In this document: piece after piece, positions 53,139-61,302 of the stretch
Layout of the letters: each line of letters starts with the position of its first letter
Numbering within the stretch: position 1 is the first letter of the stretch
Assembly (NCBI RefSeq): GCF_014641735.1
Contig: NZ_BMIH01000004.1
Location: 248,001-312,000, forward strand
Origin: Sphingomonas metalli
Lineage (GTDB): Bacteria; Pseudomonadota; Alphaproteobacteria; Sphingomonadales; Sphingomonadaceae
DNA: 64,000 bases
Reading direction: 5' to 3'
The notes under the pieces: generated by a model
Seen by the model: the letters and a program-made list of their open reading frames with translations, nothing else
Database searches by the model: none
What the model was told of the DNA's origin: nothing
Program-made: the position numbers and the translations under genes

Positions 53139-53264
53139 ATGAAGATCCGCAATTCGCTGAAGTCGCTCAAGGACCGTCATCGCGACAATCGCGTGATCCG
53201 TCGCCGCGGCCGTACCTATGTGATCAACAAGACCAACCGTCGCTTCAAGGCCCGCCAGGGCTGA
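53139..53264 (+). CDS. rpmJ: 50S ribosomal protein L36 (bL36)
   Basis: The 41-codon frame starting ATG 53139 encodes a very basic protein ([20 protein letters not shown], ending RFKARQG), the short zinc-free type of bL36 in which the usual cysteines are absent. It is a single gene with its own promoter, followed after 32 bases by the HAD-family gene on the same strand. It is too short to be caught by most ORF thresholds but is unmistakable. Confidence 0.95.
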   Translation: MKIRNSLKSLKDRHRDNRVIRRRGRTYVINKTNRRFKARQG

Positions 53265-53296
53265 GTGATACGGCCGCGCCGCGCCGGTTCCCGACG

Positions 53297-53947
53297 ATGA
53301 CGGACCGGCAGGATGCGGGCGGTGCACCGGTGACGCAGCATCGCCGCACGGCGGTGATCTTCGACATCGGGCGCGTCCTCTACCATTGGGACCCCCGGTT
53401 CCTGTACGAGCGCCTGATCCCCGAGGATCGGGCGCTCGACGCGTTCCTGGCCGAGGTGCTGACGCATGACTGGCATTTCCAGCATGATGCGGGCCGCGAC
53501 TTCGCCGAGACCTCGGCCGAGCTGATCGCGCTCCACCCAGAGCATCGCGAGCTGATCGCCGCCTGGGGTCCGCGCTTCCTCGAAAGCATACCCGGGCCGA
53601 TCGCGGGGATGCCGGAGATCGTCGAGCGGCTGGACGCGGCGGGGGTGCCGCTGTTCGCGATCACCAATTTCAGCCACGAATTCTTCCCGCCGTTCCGCGC
53701 GCGCGAGGCGGCGCTGTTCGACCGGTTCCGCGACATCGTCGTGTCGGGCGACGAGAAGCTGGTGAAGCCCGATGCCGCCATCTACCGGCTGGCGCTGGAT
53801 CGCTTCGGCCTGCGGGCGGAGGAGGCGGTGTTCGTCGACGACAATGCGGCGAACGTCGCCGGCGCGGCGGCGCTCGGGATCGAGGCGATCCTGTTCACCG
53901 ATGCGGACGCGCTGGAGGCGCGGCTCAGGGCGCTGGGGTTGTTGTGA
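53297..53947 (+). CDS. HAD-family hydrolase
   Basis: The 216-residue protein is a HAD phosphatase or dehalogenase-like hydrolase. The four motifs are in place: TAVIFDIGRVLYHWD with the nucleophile Asp (the second acidic position is replaced by Ile-Gly-Arg as in YihX-like members), LFAITNFSHEFF (Thr/Ser motif), Lys in GDEKLVKPDAAIYRLALDR, and VFVDDNAANVAGAAALGIEA (acidic motif). The family includes alpha-D-glucose-1-phosphate phosphatase YihX and sugar or nucleotide phosphatases. It lies 32 bases downstream of rpmJ and may be cotranscribed. Confidence 0.85.
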   Translation: MTDRQDAGGAPVTQHRRTAVIFDIGRVLYHWDPRFLYERLIPEDRALDAFLAEVLTHDWHFQHDAGRDFAETSAELIALHPEHRELIAAWGPRFLESIPGPIAGMPEIVERLDAAGVPLFAITNFSHEFFPPFRAREAALFDRFRDIVVSGDEKLVKPDAAIYRLALDRFGLRAEEAVFVDDNAANVAGAAALGIEAILFTDADALEARLRALGLL

Positions 53948-54032
53948 GACTGGTGCCCTGCCTTCGGCTGGGAATTCTTCACCCACTAACCCCGTCATCC
54001 TTTGCGGAAGGTGCGAACGTGCCATCTTCCCC

Positions 54033-54129
54033 TCGTCATCCCGGACATGTTCCGGGATCCACCGTTCCGCGAAATCAACGGGTTGTGCGTTTGCGGTGCC
54101 GTGGATGCCGGAACACGTCCGGCATGACG
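54033..54129. repeat. Intergenic palindromic repeat, family C
   Basis: CGTCATCCCGGACATGTTCC at the left and GGAACACGTCCGGCATGACG at the right, with GATCCACCGTTCCGCG and TGCCGTGGATGCC inside. A degenerate family E copy follows at 54150-54224. These fill most of the 327-base gap between the HAD gene and tRNA-Phe. Confidence 0.75.
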
Positions 54130-54274
54130 ACGGGCATGCCGCAAAGGTCTCGCGAAAGCCGGGATCTCCCGGTGATCGCGCGCCACAGGAACCGGTCGAG
54201 GCCCCGGCCCGCGCTGGGGCGACGTTCGGGGTTGGGAATCGGGCATAGAGCCCGCGGCATCACATCTGAAAGGA

Positions 54275-54350
54275 TGGTGCCCAGGGGCGGGATCGAACCA
54301 CCGACACTGCGATTTTCAGTCGCATGCTCTACCAACTGAGCTACCTGGGC
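54275..54350 (-). tRNA. tRNA-Phe(GAA)
   Basis: The minus strand reads GCCCAGG / CCTGGGC acceptor, D arm GCTC-AGTTGGTA-GAGC, anticodon loop CTGAAAA (anticodon GAA), T arm with GGTTCGATCC, discriminator A and encoded CCA; 76 nt. All stems pair well. It lies 30 bases downstream of yacG. Confidence 0.97.
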
Positions 54351-54379
54351 ATGTCCGGTCGAAAACCGGAAGCGCGTCC

Positions 54380-54553
54380 CTAGTCGTGGTTTTCGGGCTT
54401 GTCCACCCCTTCTTCCGCAGGGCCGGCGGGAAGGCGATAGCCCTCGTCGAGCCAGTGCAGCAGGTCGCGGTCGCGGTGCCGTGCCGAGCAGAAGGGGCGG
54501 TGTTGCGGGTCGGCGGGCTCGCCGCAGATCGGGCAGGCGGGTTCGGCCATCAT
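54380..54553 (-). CDS. yacG: DNA gyrase inhibitor YacG (zinc-binding)
   Basis: The 57-residue protein (ATG 54551-54553, too short for most ORF cut-offs) has the YacG pattern CPICGEPADPQHRPFCSARH and then RDRDLLHWLDEGYRLP. Three of the four zinc ligands are cysteines; the fourth, normally Cys in FCSxRC, is His here. E. coli YacG binds GyrB and blocks gyrase. The start overlaps the stop of the RNase E/G-like gene, placing it last in maf - RNase - yacG. Gene order is common in sphingomonads. Confidence 0.9.
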   Translation of the reverse strand: MMAEPACPICGEPADPQHRPFCSARHRDRDLLHWLDEGYRLPAGPAEEGVDKPENHD

Positions 54554-55500
54554 GCGCTCTCCATCCGGTGATCGACGCCCGTGCGGCGGGCGAGTTCCGC
54601 CAGCCAGTCGGGCCGCGCCGCCAGCGCGCGGGCGACGGGGGCGGGGACACGGTGGTGGCGGGGACCGCCGGGCGGCTCGCGCTCGATCCGGCGGAGCAGC
54701 GCGCGGGCGGCGGCGGCGCCGGGATCGCCACGCAGCCGCTCGGGCAGCGAGGCGCGCGGGCGCGGGCGGACGATCTGGAGGAAGCCGAAGCCGTTGACCG
54801 CGGTCCGCTCGAAGGGCTGGGGCAGCCCCGCATCGATCGCGGCGGCGACCGCATGACGCGGCGCCTTGGCCTCGATCGTCGGAAAGTCGATGCCGATCGA
54901 TCCGCCGATGCCATGGCGGACGATCGCCGCCGCCACGGCACTCGCGCCGGCCAGCGCGAGCGCCTCGAGCGGCGGCGCGCCGTCGATGTCGAACAGCGTC
55001 ATCGCCGGGGTCGGTGACAGGATCAGCGCGCCGCCGGGAAAAGCGATGTCGCCGGTCATCGCCTCTTCCAGCACCTCCGACCAGCCGGCCTGTTCGAGCC
55101 GGTCGGCCTCATGCGCGCGCAGCGTGCGGACGGGGTGGCCGGTCGCGGCGATGCGCGCGGCGAGGTCGGGGCCGGGGGCGGGCGCGGCGTCGGTGACGAC
55201 GGCGCGGGGCGGCTTGCGGCGACCGGGCTCGGGGATCGCCTCCCGCACGATCTCGACCGTGACGCTCCGCCCCTGGGCCAGGCCGTGGGGGAGCTTGGCG
55301 ACCAGCACCTCCTCGCCGGTCGCCAGCGCGGCGCGGGCGGTGCGGCCGGGCAGGATCTCGACGAGGCGGGCGGCGTGGACCGCGCCGACCAGCGGGCCGG
55401 CGTCATCGGGCTCGATCGCGGCGATCAGGATATGGCCGTCCGCATCGACCAGCGCGGCGCGCGCCTCGCCGATGCCCGCCTCGTACAGCCACTCAGCCAA
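54550..55500 (-). CDS. Short RNase E/G-like protein
   Basis: The 316-residue protein corresponds to part of RNase E/G: RTLRAHEADRLEQAG and ALILSPTPAMTLFDIDGAPP then GIGGSIGIDFPTIEAK, which matches the catalytic GGxIxIDF and MTxIDvN-like signatures in weakened form. It is much shorter than RNase G (about 490 residues) and lacks an evident S1 domain and the CPxCxG zinc-link. The Asp residues of the DNase I-like active site seem present (FDID, GIDF). It overlaps maf by eight bases and yacG by four, so all three are coupled. It may have changed or lost activity. Confidence 0.75.
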   Translation of the reverse strand: MAEWLYEAGIGEARAALVDADGHILIAAIEPDDAGPLVGAVHAARLVEILPGRTARAALATGEEVLVAKLPHGLAQGRSVTVEIVREAIPEPGRRKPPRAVVTDAAPAPGPDLAARIAATGHPVRTLRAHEADRLEQAGWSEVLEEAMTGDIAFPGGALILSPTPAMTLFDIDGAPPLEALALAGASAVAAAIVRHGIGGSIGIDFPTIEAKAPRHAVAAAIDAGLPQPFERTAVNGFGFLQIVRPRPRASLPERLRGDPGAAAARALLRRIEREPPGGPRHHRVPAPVARALAARPDWLAELARRTGVDHRMESA

Positions 55501-56071
55501 GCGGCAGGCCGGCGGCCTTGAGCAGCGCGCGCGCCTCGAACAGGGGCAGGCCGATCACCCCCGAATGGCTGCCCGCCAGATAGCGGACGAACGCCTCGGC
55601 GCGGCCCTGGATCGCATAGCCGCCCGCCTTGCCCAGCCCTTCGCCGCTGGCGACGTAGTCGGCGATCTCCTGCGGGGACAGGGGCTTGAAGGCGACGATC
55701 GTGTCGGCGAGCCTTGTCCTGGCCTTCCCCTCCGGGTCGATCACGCAGATCGCGGACAGCGCGTGGTGCCGCCGGCCCGAGAGCAGGCCGAGCAGCTCGC
55801 GCTGGATCGCCTCGTCGGTCGCGGGGGGCAGGATGCGGCGGCCGAGCGCGATGGTGGTGTCGCCGGCGATGACGATCTCACCCTGCGCGCGCGAGACCGC
55901 CTGCGCCTTCTCCACCGCGAGGCGGAGGGCATAAGCGCGGGGGAGCTCGCGCGGGTGCGGGGTCTCGTCGATCGCCGGGGCCGCGATGCGCGCGGGCTCT
56001 GCCCCGATCCGCGCGAGCAGGTCGCGGCGGCGGGGGGAGGAGGAGGCAAGGACGAGCCGGGGGGCGGTCAT
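55493..56071 (-). CDS. maf: Maf family nucleoside triphosphate pyrophosphatase
   Basis: Maf proteins hydrolyse non-canonical nucleoside triphosphates to monophosphates. The 192-residue protein shows LVLASSSPRRRDLLARIG at the start, the acidic GDTTIALGRRILPPATD-like region, and AGGYAIQGRAEAFVRYLAGS, all conserved Maf segments. The order maf - RNase E/G-like - yacG - tRNA-Phe downstream of infA is typical of sphingomonads. A family A repeat separates it from infA. Confidence 0.93.
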   Translation of the reverse strand: MTAPRLVLASSSPRRRDLLARIGAEPARIAAPAIDETPHPRELPRAYALRLAVEKAQAVSRAQGEIVIAGDTTIALGRRILPPATDEAIQRELLGLLSGRRHHALSAICVIDPEGKARTRLADTIVAFKPLSPQEIADYVASGEGLGKAGGYAIQGRAEAFVRYLAGSHSGVIGLPLFEARALLKAAGLPLG

Positions 56072-56108
56072 GGTGCTGGAGCAGCCATCGGCGTGGGCTT
56101 GTGCGGCG

Positions 56109-56166
56109 CCCCCCCTCCACCACCGATCTGCGATCGGCGGTCCCCCTCCCCTTGCAGGGGAGGATC
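56109..56166. repeat. Palindromic repeat, family A (short copy)
   Basis: CCCCCCTCCACCACCGATCT at the left is followed by GATCGGCGGTCCCCCTCCCC and TTGCAGGGGAGGATC. It shares CCCTCCACCA...GGTCCCCCTCCCC with the longer copy between cysD and cysNC at 11901-12035. Here it lies between infA and maf on the minus strand. Confidence 0.6.
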
Positions 56167-56201
56167 TGGATGGAGGCAGGTCACGCGGATGCCGCCCTGC
56201 C

Positions 56202-56420
56202 TCACTTGAAGCGGTAGGTGATCCGGCCCTTGGTCAGGTCGTAGGGGGTCAGCTCGACCAGCACCTCGTCGCCGACGAGCACGCGGATGCGGTTCTTGCG
56301 CATCTTGCCCGCGGTATGCCCCAGAATCTCGTGATCGTTCTCGAGCTGCACCCGGAACATCGCGTTGGGGAGCAATTCCACCACGCGGCCGCGCATCTCG
56401 AGCAGTTCTTCCTTGGCCAA
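56202..56420 (-). CDS. infA: Translation initiation factor IF-1
   Basis: The 72-residue S1-fold protein ([20 protein letters not shown], then [20 protein letters not shown] and [20 protein letters not shown]) is the canonical IF-1, which binds the ribosomal A site during initiation. It is upstream of maf on the minus strand and divergent from the GlmS-like gene. Start ATG 56418-56420. Confidence 0.97.
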
Positions 56421-56599
56421 ACGGATTCCCTAAGCTTGTCGTGAAGGCGCGTCGCCTTAGCGAAAACCGCGCATAAAATAAAGGTAGGGTTGGCGACACC
56501 CCGCGGCAAGGTGGCGAGGGGCAGGAGCGCCGCCATACTTGCCCCCTTCCGGCGCGCCTGTCATGGCGCACCGATCCACCTTCAGGAGCTTGATCGCCC

Positions 56600-58414
56600 A
56601 TGTGCGGTATCGTCGCCTTCGTCTCCAGCCAGCCGGTGCAGGACCGGACCGTCCATGCGCTCGAGAAGCTGGAATATCGCGGCTATGATTCGTACGGCTT
56701 CGCCTTCGCCACCGGCAAGGGCTTCGCGCTGGTGCGCGGCGTTGGCCCGCTGTCGGAGGATTCGGGCGGGCTGCTGGCGGGCGGGCTGCCGGAAGTGACC
56801 ACCGCGATCGGCCATACGCGCTGGGCGACCCATGGCGGGGTGACGGTGCCGAACGCGCATCCGCACCAGAGCTATGACGGCAAGTTCGCGGTCGTCCACA
56901 ATGGCGTGATCGACAATTTCCTGGAGCTGAAGCGCGACCTGATCGGCGGCGGCGTCACCTTCGCGTCGGAGACGGACACGGAGGTGATCGCGCACCTGCT
57001 GGCGCGCCACTATGCGCAGAATGGCGGCGACCTCGACGCGGCGCTGTTCGCGACGCTCGCCGCGCTGTCGGGCGAGTTCGGGCTGGCGATCACCTGCACC
57101 GAGCGGCCGGGCCTGCTGGTCGCGGCGCGGCGGATGAGCCCGATCGCGGTCGGCATGGCGGACGGGGCCGGCTATATCTGCTCCGATCCGGTCGCGGTCG
57201 CCGGGCAGCAGGGCTGGATCGCCTATCTCGAAGAGGACGAGATCGCGTTCGTCGAAAAGGGCAGCGTGCGCGTCGGCTCCTTCCTCGACGCCGGTTTCCC
57301 GGAGCGCAAGGTCGAGCAGCTGCCGCTGACGACGGTGGCCGAGGCGAGCGAGCTCGGCCGCTTTCCGCATTACATGATCAAGGAGATCACCGAGACGGCG
57401 GAGGCGGTGCGCACCGTCGCCGCGATGCCGACCGCGACCTTCGCCCCCGCCGCGGCGCGGCTGGCGGAGGCGGACGTGGCGTTCTGCGGCGCGGGCAGCT
57501 CGCACTATGTCTGCATGCTCGGACAATATTATTTCCAGCAGGTCGCCGGGCGGCGCACCGTCTGCCACTCGGCCGACGAATTCCAGGCGCTGGCGACGCT
57601 GGGCGGGGACGGCGCGCTGATCGCGGTGTCGCAGTCGGGCGAGACCTATGACACGCTGCGGGTGATGGAGGCGGCGCAGGCGGGCGGCGCGTCGCTGGTC
57701 GCGGTGAACAATGTCGCCGGCTCCACCGCGCAGCGCATGGCCGACTTCCCGATCCTGCAACAGGCGGGGCGCGAGGTGTGCGTGCTGTCGACCAAGTCGG
57801 TGATCAGCCAGACCGCGATCGTCTGGCGGCTGGCGGCCGAGGTCGCGGCTGAGGGCAAGGGCGCGGACGTGGCCGAGCTGACGGCGCTGGCCGGGCAGCT
57901 CGACGTGCTGGTCCAGTCGCTGTCGGGCACGATCAAGGAGGTGGCCGAGCGCTATCGCTGGATCGAGCACTGGTTCTTCCTCGGCCGCGGGCTGCACTGG
58001 CCGGTGGCGGCGGAGTCGGCGCTGAAGTTCAAGGAAGTCTCGTACATCCATGCCGAGGCGATGCCGGCCGGCTTCCTGAAGCACGGCACCATCTCGCTGA
58101 TCGACGAGAAGTTCTTTACCGTCGCCTTCATCCCCAACGCCGCGCACGATCCGGAAGGGTTCGCGCATGTCGTCTCCAGCCTGCACGAGATCCGGGCGCG
58201 CGGGGGCAACATCATCGGCTTCGGCCACGACCTGCCGGAGGTGTTCGCCGACGGCTTCTTCGAGGCCTATGTCGCGCTGCCGAGCGTGTCGAAGTTCATG
58301 GACCCGATGATCCAGCTCGTCGCGGGGGAGCTGTTCGCCTATCACTGCGCGGTGAAGCTCGGCCGCAACATCGACCGGCCGCGCGCGCTGGCCAAGGCGG
58401 TGACGGTGCGCTGA
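56600..58414 (+). CDS. Glutamine--fructose-6-phosphate aminotransferase-like protein (GlmS-type)
   Basis: The 604-residue protein has the N-terminal glutaminase domain (Cys2 as nucleophile in MCGIVAFVSSQPVQ, LEKLEYRGYDSYGFAF, IGHTRWATHGGVTVPNAHPH) and two sugar-isomerase domains (AFCGAGSSHYVCMLGQYYFQ, SQSGETYDTLRVMEAA, ESALKFKEVSYIHAEAMPAG), with the family's C-terminal VTVR in place of VTVE. Substitutions such as YDSYG for YDSAG and AEAMPAGFLKHGTISLID for the usual AESYPAGELKHGPLALI place it among divergent GlmS-like enzymes. Synthesis of glucosamine 6-phosphate is the likely reaction. It is a single gene, divergent from infA. Confidence 0.85.
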   Translation: MCGIVAFVSSQPVQDRTVHALEKLEYRGYDSYGFAFATGKGFALVRGVGPLSEDSGGLLAGGLPEVTTAIGHTRWATHGGVTVPNAHPHQSYDGKFAVVHNGVIDNFLELKRDLIGGGVTFASETDTEVIAHLLARHYAQNGGDLDAALFATLAALSGEFGLAITCTERPGLLVAARRMSPIAVGMADGAGYICSDPVAVAGQQGWIAYLEEDEIAFVEKGSVRVGSFLDAGFPERKVEQLPLTTVAEASELGRFPHYMIKEITETAEAVRTVAAMPTATFAPAAARLAEADVAFCGAGSSHYVCMLGQYYFQQVAGRRTVCHSADEFQALATLGGDGALIAVSQSGETYDTLRVMEAAQAGGASLVAVNNVAGSTAQRMADFPILQQAGREVCVLSTKSVISQTAIVWRLAAEVAAEGKGADVAELTALAGQLDVLVQSLSGTIKEVAERYRWIEHWFFLGRGLHWPVAAESALKFKEVSYIHAEAMPAGFLKHGTISLIDEKFFTVAFIPNAAHDPEGFAHVVSSLHEIRARGGNIIGFGHDLPEVFADGFFEAYVALPSVSKFMDPMIQLVAGELFAYHCAVKLGRNIDRPRALAKAVTVR

Positions 58415-58532
58415 GGGGGCATCGTCGCCCCGGCGTGAGCACGGGGCCTTGAACGGCTCCTGTCTCGCGCCACCGCCGGAAGATCCCGGCCTCCGCGCAG
58501 TCCTTGAAAACGCGGAAACGTTGCCCCTTTTT

Positions 58533-58628
58533 CGTCATCCCGGACTTGTTCCGGGATCCACCGTTCCGCGCGATCAACGGCGTGTGCGTTGGTGGCGCGG
58601 TGGATGCCGGAACAGGTCCGGCATGACG
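58533..58628. repeat. Intergenic palindromic repeat, family C
   Basis: CGTCATCCCGGACTTGTTCC at the left and GGAACAGGTCCGGCATGACG at the right, with GATCCACCGTTCCGCG and GCGGTGGATGCC inside. A degenerate family E element precedes it at about 58423-58500. Both lie in the 279-base gap between the convergent GlmS-like and cyclophilin genes. Confidence 0.75.
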
Positions 58629-58693
58629 GGGTAGCAGCCGGAACGGCTTCGCCCCGGCCCGGAATTTCGGTTCAGCCGGGAAGCGACCAACAG

Positions 58694-59611
58694 CTACCCC
58701 GGCACCCGCCGCACCGGCGGCATCGCGTTGCAGATGTCCGCGCCGCCCGCGGGCACGACGAAGAAGGGCGGCTGGCGGTTCTCGCGCCCGGCGATCCAGG
58801 CGGTGAAGCGAGGATTGTCGGAGCGGCGATACTGGAAGCGCGGGCGACCCGCCTCCGGCAGGTCGCTGGCCAGTCGCGCGGAGGCGATCGGCGCCCGCTC
58901 CCCCTCGCCGACATAGAAGCCGAGATCGCCGGTGCCGCGCGGCAGGCTGGAGAGGCGCTCGATCCCGTCCACCACCCGGCCGACGATCGCGACATTGCGG
59001 TCGAGCGCGCGGGGACCGTGGCCGATCACCGCATAGAGTTCCGCGCCGCTGCCGGTGCTCGGCGCCAGGTCCCGTGCGACGCCGACCATGCCATAGCAGT
59101 GCGGCAGCCACTCGGTCTGGAAATTGCCGGCGAGCGGCCAGCCGTCGCGGCTAAAGCCCGCCCAGTCCGCATAGGGGTCGCGCCGCCCCAGCCGTGCGAC
59201 CGCGCTGGCGCCCGCGCGCTCATATTCGGGCGGCGGATTGGCGACGACGTCGGCGGGCAGCGGCTTCTTCTCGGTCGCATCGCCCCATTGCGCGACATAA
59301 TTGTCCTGCACGCGATAGACGCTCGCCCCCGCATCCCACCAGCGCGCCGCGGCGAGCCGCCGGATGTTCGCGACATGGACCGGCGCATAGGGCGCGGCGA
59401 GCCGGATCGCGACCGTGCCGCCCCTGGCGAGGGTCAGGATCAGCATCTCGTCATCGGGGATCGTCACCCAGTCCTCGGACAGCGGATCGGCGGGCGTGGG
59501 CGCGGCGGGCGGCGCCGCCGCGGGTGCTGGCGCAGCCGCGGCCGGAGGCGGAGTCTGGGACGCGGCCTGGAGCAGCAGCGCGGCGAGGGCGGCGGCGGTC
59601 GGAGTCGGCAT
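58694..59611 (-). CDS. Exported cyclophilin-type peptidyl-prolyl isomerase
   Basis: From ATG 59609-59611 the 305-residue product has a signal-peptide-like start (MPTPTAAALAALLLQAASQT) and a Pro/Ala-rich linker. The cyclophilin core is divergent but recognisable: GGTVAIRLAAPYAPVHVANI, WWDAGASVYRVQDNYVAQWG, FQTEWLPHCYGMVGVARDLA, and ALDRNVAIVGRVVDGIERLS. Periplasmic location is expected. The frame is open further upstream into tRNA-Ser sequence, which is not credible as coding. It is convergent with the GlmS-like gene. Confidence 0.85.
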   Translation of the reverse strand: MPTPTAAALAALLLQAASQTPPPAAAAPAPAAAPPAAPTPADPLSEDWVTIPDDEMLILTLARGGTVAIRLAAPYAPVHVANIRRLAAARWWDAGASVYRVQDNYVAQWGDATEKKPLPADVVANPPPEYERAGASAVARLGRRDPYADWAGFSRDGWPLAGNFQTEWLPHCYGMVGVARDLAPSTGSGAELYAVIGHGPRALDRNVAIVGRVVDGIERLSSLPRGTGDLGFYVGEGERAPIASARLASDLPEAGRPRFQYRRSDNPRFTAWIAGRENRQPPFFVVPAGGADICNAMPPVRRVPG

Positions 59612-59699
59612 GCCCGGCAGCGTGCCGCAGTCCGCCCCAGCGCGCAACGCTTGCGCCGCGCGGCAACCCGGCCTAGGGCGCACCGTTCCAGAGCAAAGC

Positions 59700-59790
59700 G
59701 GAGCGGTGGCCGAGTGGTCGAAGGCGCTCGCCTGGAAAGTGAGTATACGGCAAAACCGTATCGAGGGTTCGAATCCCTCCCGCTCCGCCA
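59700..59790 (+). tRNA. tRNA-Ser(GGA)
   Basis: The 91-nt sequence has acceptor GGAGCGG / CCGCTCC, anticodon loop CTGGAAA (anticodon GGA), a long variable arm typical of serine tRNAs (GTATACGGC AAAA CCGTATC region), T arm with GGTTCGAATCC, discriminator G and encoded CCA. An integrase gene starts 168 bases downstream, making this the probable attachment site of an integrated element. Confidence 0.97.
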
Positions 59791-59957
59791 CTTGATCGTT
59801 CCAGGCTGTCGCACACCTTCTCATTGATCGTCTCAAGTGTCTCAACTTAGGCGAAATTCAGAAGATTGAGTTTCTTGTTGTCGCATCGCAGCGCATCCAA
59901 GCTCACCTGAATTGGGGGCATTGCGTGGGCACCGGACCTCTGCATAGTGGGGGCATC

Positions 59958-61274
59958 ATGCTCACAGATCCCCAGGTCCGGAAGGCGGTAGCCAGAGACC
60001 GCGACTACAAGCTGCCCGATTCCGGCGGGCTGCACCTCTACGTCACCAAGACGGGGCACCGGTCGTGGCGGTTCAAATACCGCTTCGGCGGCAAGGAGCG
60101 CCGCCTCGTCTTCGGGAGCTATCCCGACGTCACGCTCAAGCGCGCGCGCGAGCTGCGCGACGACGCGAAGCGGGCGCTCCGCGACGGGTTGGACCCAGGT
60201 CTTGAGTCGAAGCGGGCCCGCCTCTCGCGGCAGAAGGGACACACCAACACCTTCGAGCAATTCGCGCGCGACTGGCATGCCACGCAGGTGCCCCGCTGGA
60301 AGGATGTGCACGCGGACGACGTGATCACCTCCATGGAGCGCGACCTGTTCAAGGAGATCGGCGGCTATCCTGTCGACCAGATCGACGAGGCCTTGCTGCT
60401 GCACGCGCTGCGCAAGGTCGAGGCCCGCGGCGCGATCGAGACCGCGCATCGCCTGCGCCAGCGGGCGGAGCGGGTGTTCAAGTTTGCGTCGGGGGAAGGC
60501 GTCAAAAACTCGAACCCCGCCGTCAACGTCAAGGAGTCCATGAAGTCTGTCCCGCCGAAGAAGCGGCGTCCAGCGCTCGTCGACGTGAAGCAGATCCGTG
60601 CCCTGATCCGGGCCAGCGACCGCGCCGCCGCCTCGCCCGTGACGCGGTTGTCGTCGCGCTTCCTCGCCCTCACGGCGCAGCGGCCGGGCATGGTCCGGAA
60701 CTCGGTGTGGAACGAGATCACGGGGATCGACTGGTCGGACCCCGGCAAGCCGTCACCCGAGGCGAAGTGGACGATCCCGGCCGACAAGATGAAGCAGGAA
60801 CTCGATTTGCGCGAGGACGAGGCCTTCGAGCACGAGGTGCCGCTCGCCGAAGCGGCCGTCGAGGTCCTGCGCGTCGTCCGCCGGTTCACGGGAGGTCGGG
60901 GATACATCTTCCCCGGTGGAAGGGAATCCTCGGTTCCGCTTTCGGAGAACGCGGTCGGTTACCTCTACAACCGCGAGGGATACAAGGGCCGGCACGTGCC
61001 GCACGGGTGGCGCAGCTCGTTCAGCACCGTGATGAACAGCCGCATGGAGCGGCTCTTCCCGGGCGCCGAGAAGCTGCTGGTCGACAGGCTGGTGATCGAC
61101 CTGATGCTGGCGCACACCCCCGCGGGCATGTCGGCTACCGAGCTGATCTACAACCGAGCCGCGTATCCGGAGCGCCGCCGTGAGCTCGCGGAGGACTGGG
61201 CCTCGCTGATCCTGGAAGGTGCCGACCCGGTGGCGAGCTTGCTGGAGGGACGGCGTCGGCGCGTCGAGCGCTAG
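59958..61274 (+). CDS. P4-type tyrosine recombinase/integrase (tRNA-Ser associated)
   Basis: The 438-residue protein has the N-terminal arm-binding DUF4102-type domain (LPDSGGLHLYVTKTGHRSWR, YRFGGKERRLVFGSYPDVTL, KRARELRDDAKRALRDGLDP), a central SAM-like domain and a C-terminal catalytic domain with Arg in LTAQRPGMVRNSVWNE, the HGWRSSFSTVMN box and a Tyr in the LIYNRAAYPERR segment. Integrases of this class insert elements at the 3' end of tRNA genes. ATG 59958 (MLTDPQVRKAV) is preferred to the upstream ATG. It lies directly downstream of tRNA-Ser(GGA), on the same strand. Confidence 0.92.
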   Translation: MLTDPQVRKAVARDRDYKLPDSGGLHLYVTKTGHRSWRFKYRFGGKERRLVFGSYPDVTLKRARELRDDAKRALRDGLDPGLESKRARLSRQKGHTNTFEQFARDWHATQVPRWKDVHADDVITSMERDLFKEIGGYPVDQIDEALLLHALRKVEARGAIETAHRLRQRAERVFKFASGEGVKNSNPAVNVKESMKSVPPKKRRPALVDVKQIRALIRASDRAAASPVTRLSSRFLALTAQRPGMVRNSVWNEITGIDWSDPGKPSPEAKWTIPADKMKQELDLREDEAFEHEVPLAEAAVEVLRVVRRFTGGRGYIFPGGRESSVPLSENAVGYLYNREGYKGRHVPHGWRSSFSTVMNSRMERLFPGAEKLLVDRLVIDLMLAHTPAGMSATELIYNRAAYPERRRELAEDWASLILEGADPVASLLEGRRRRVER

Positions 61275-61302
61275 ATTCGGCGCGGGGTCTCCGTCACCAC
61301 GC

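Noticed and set aside
60753-61115. Antisense frame within the integrase gene
   Set aside because: It lies wholly opposite well-supported integrase sequence and lacks a start signal.
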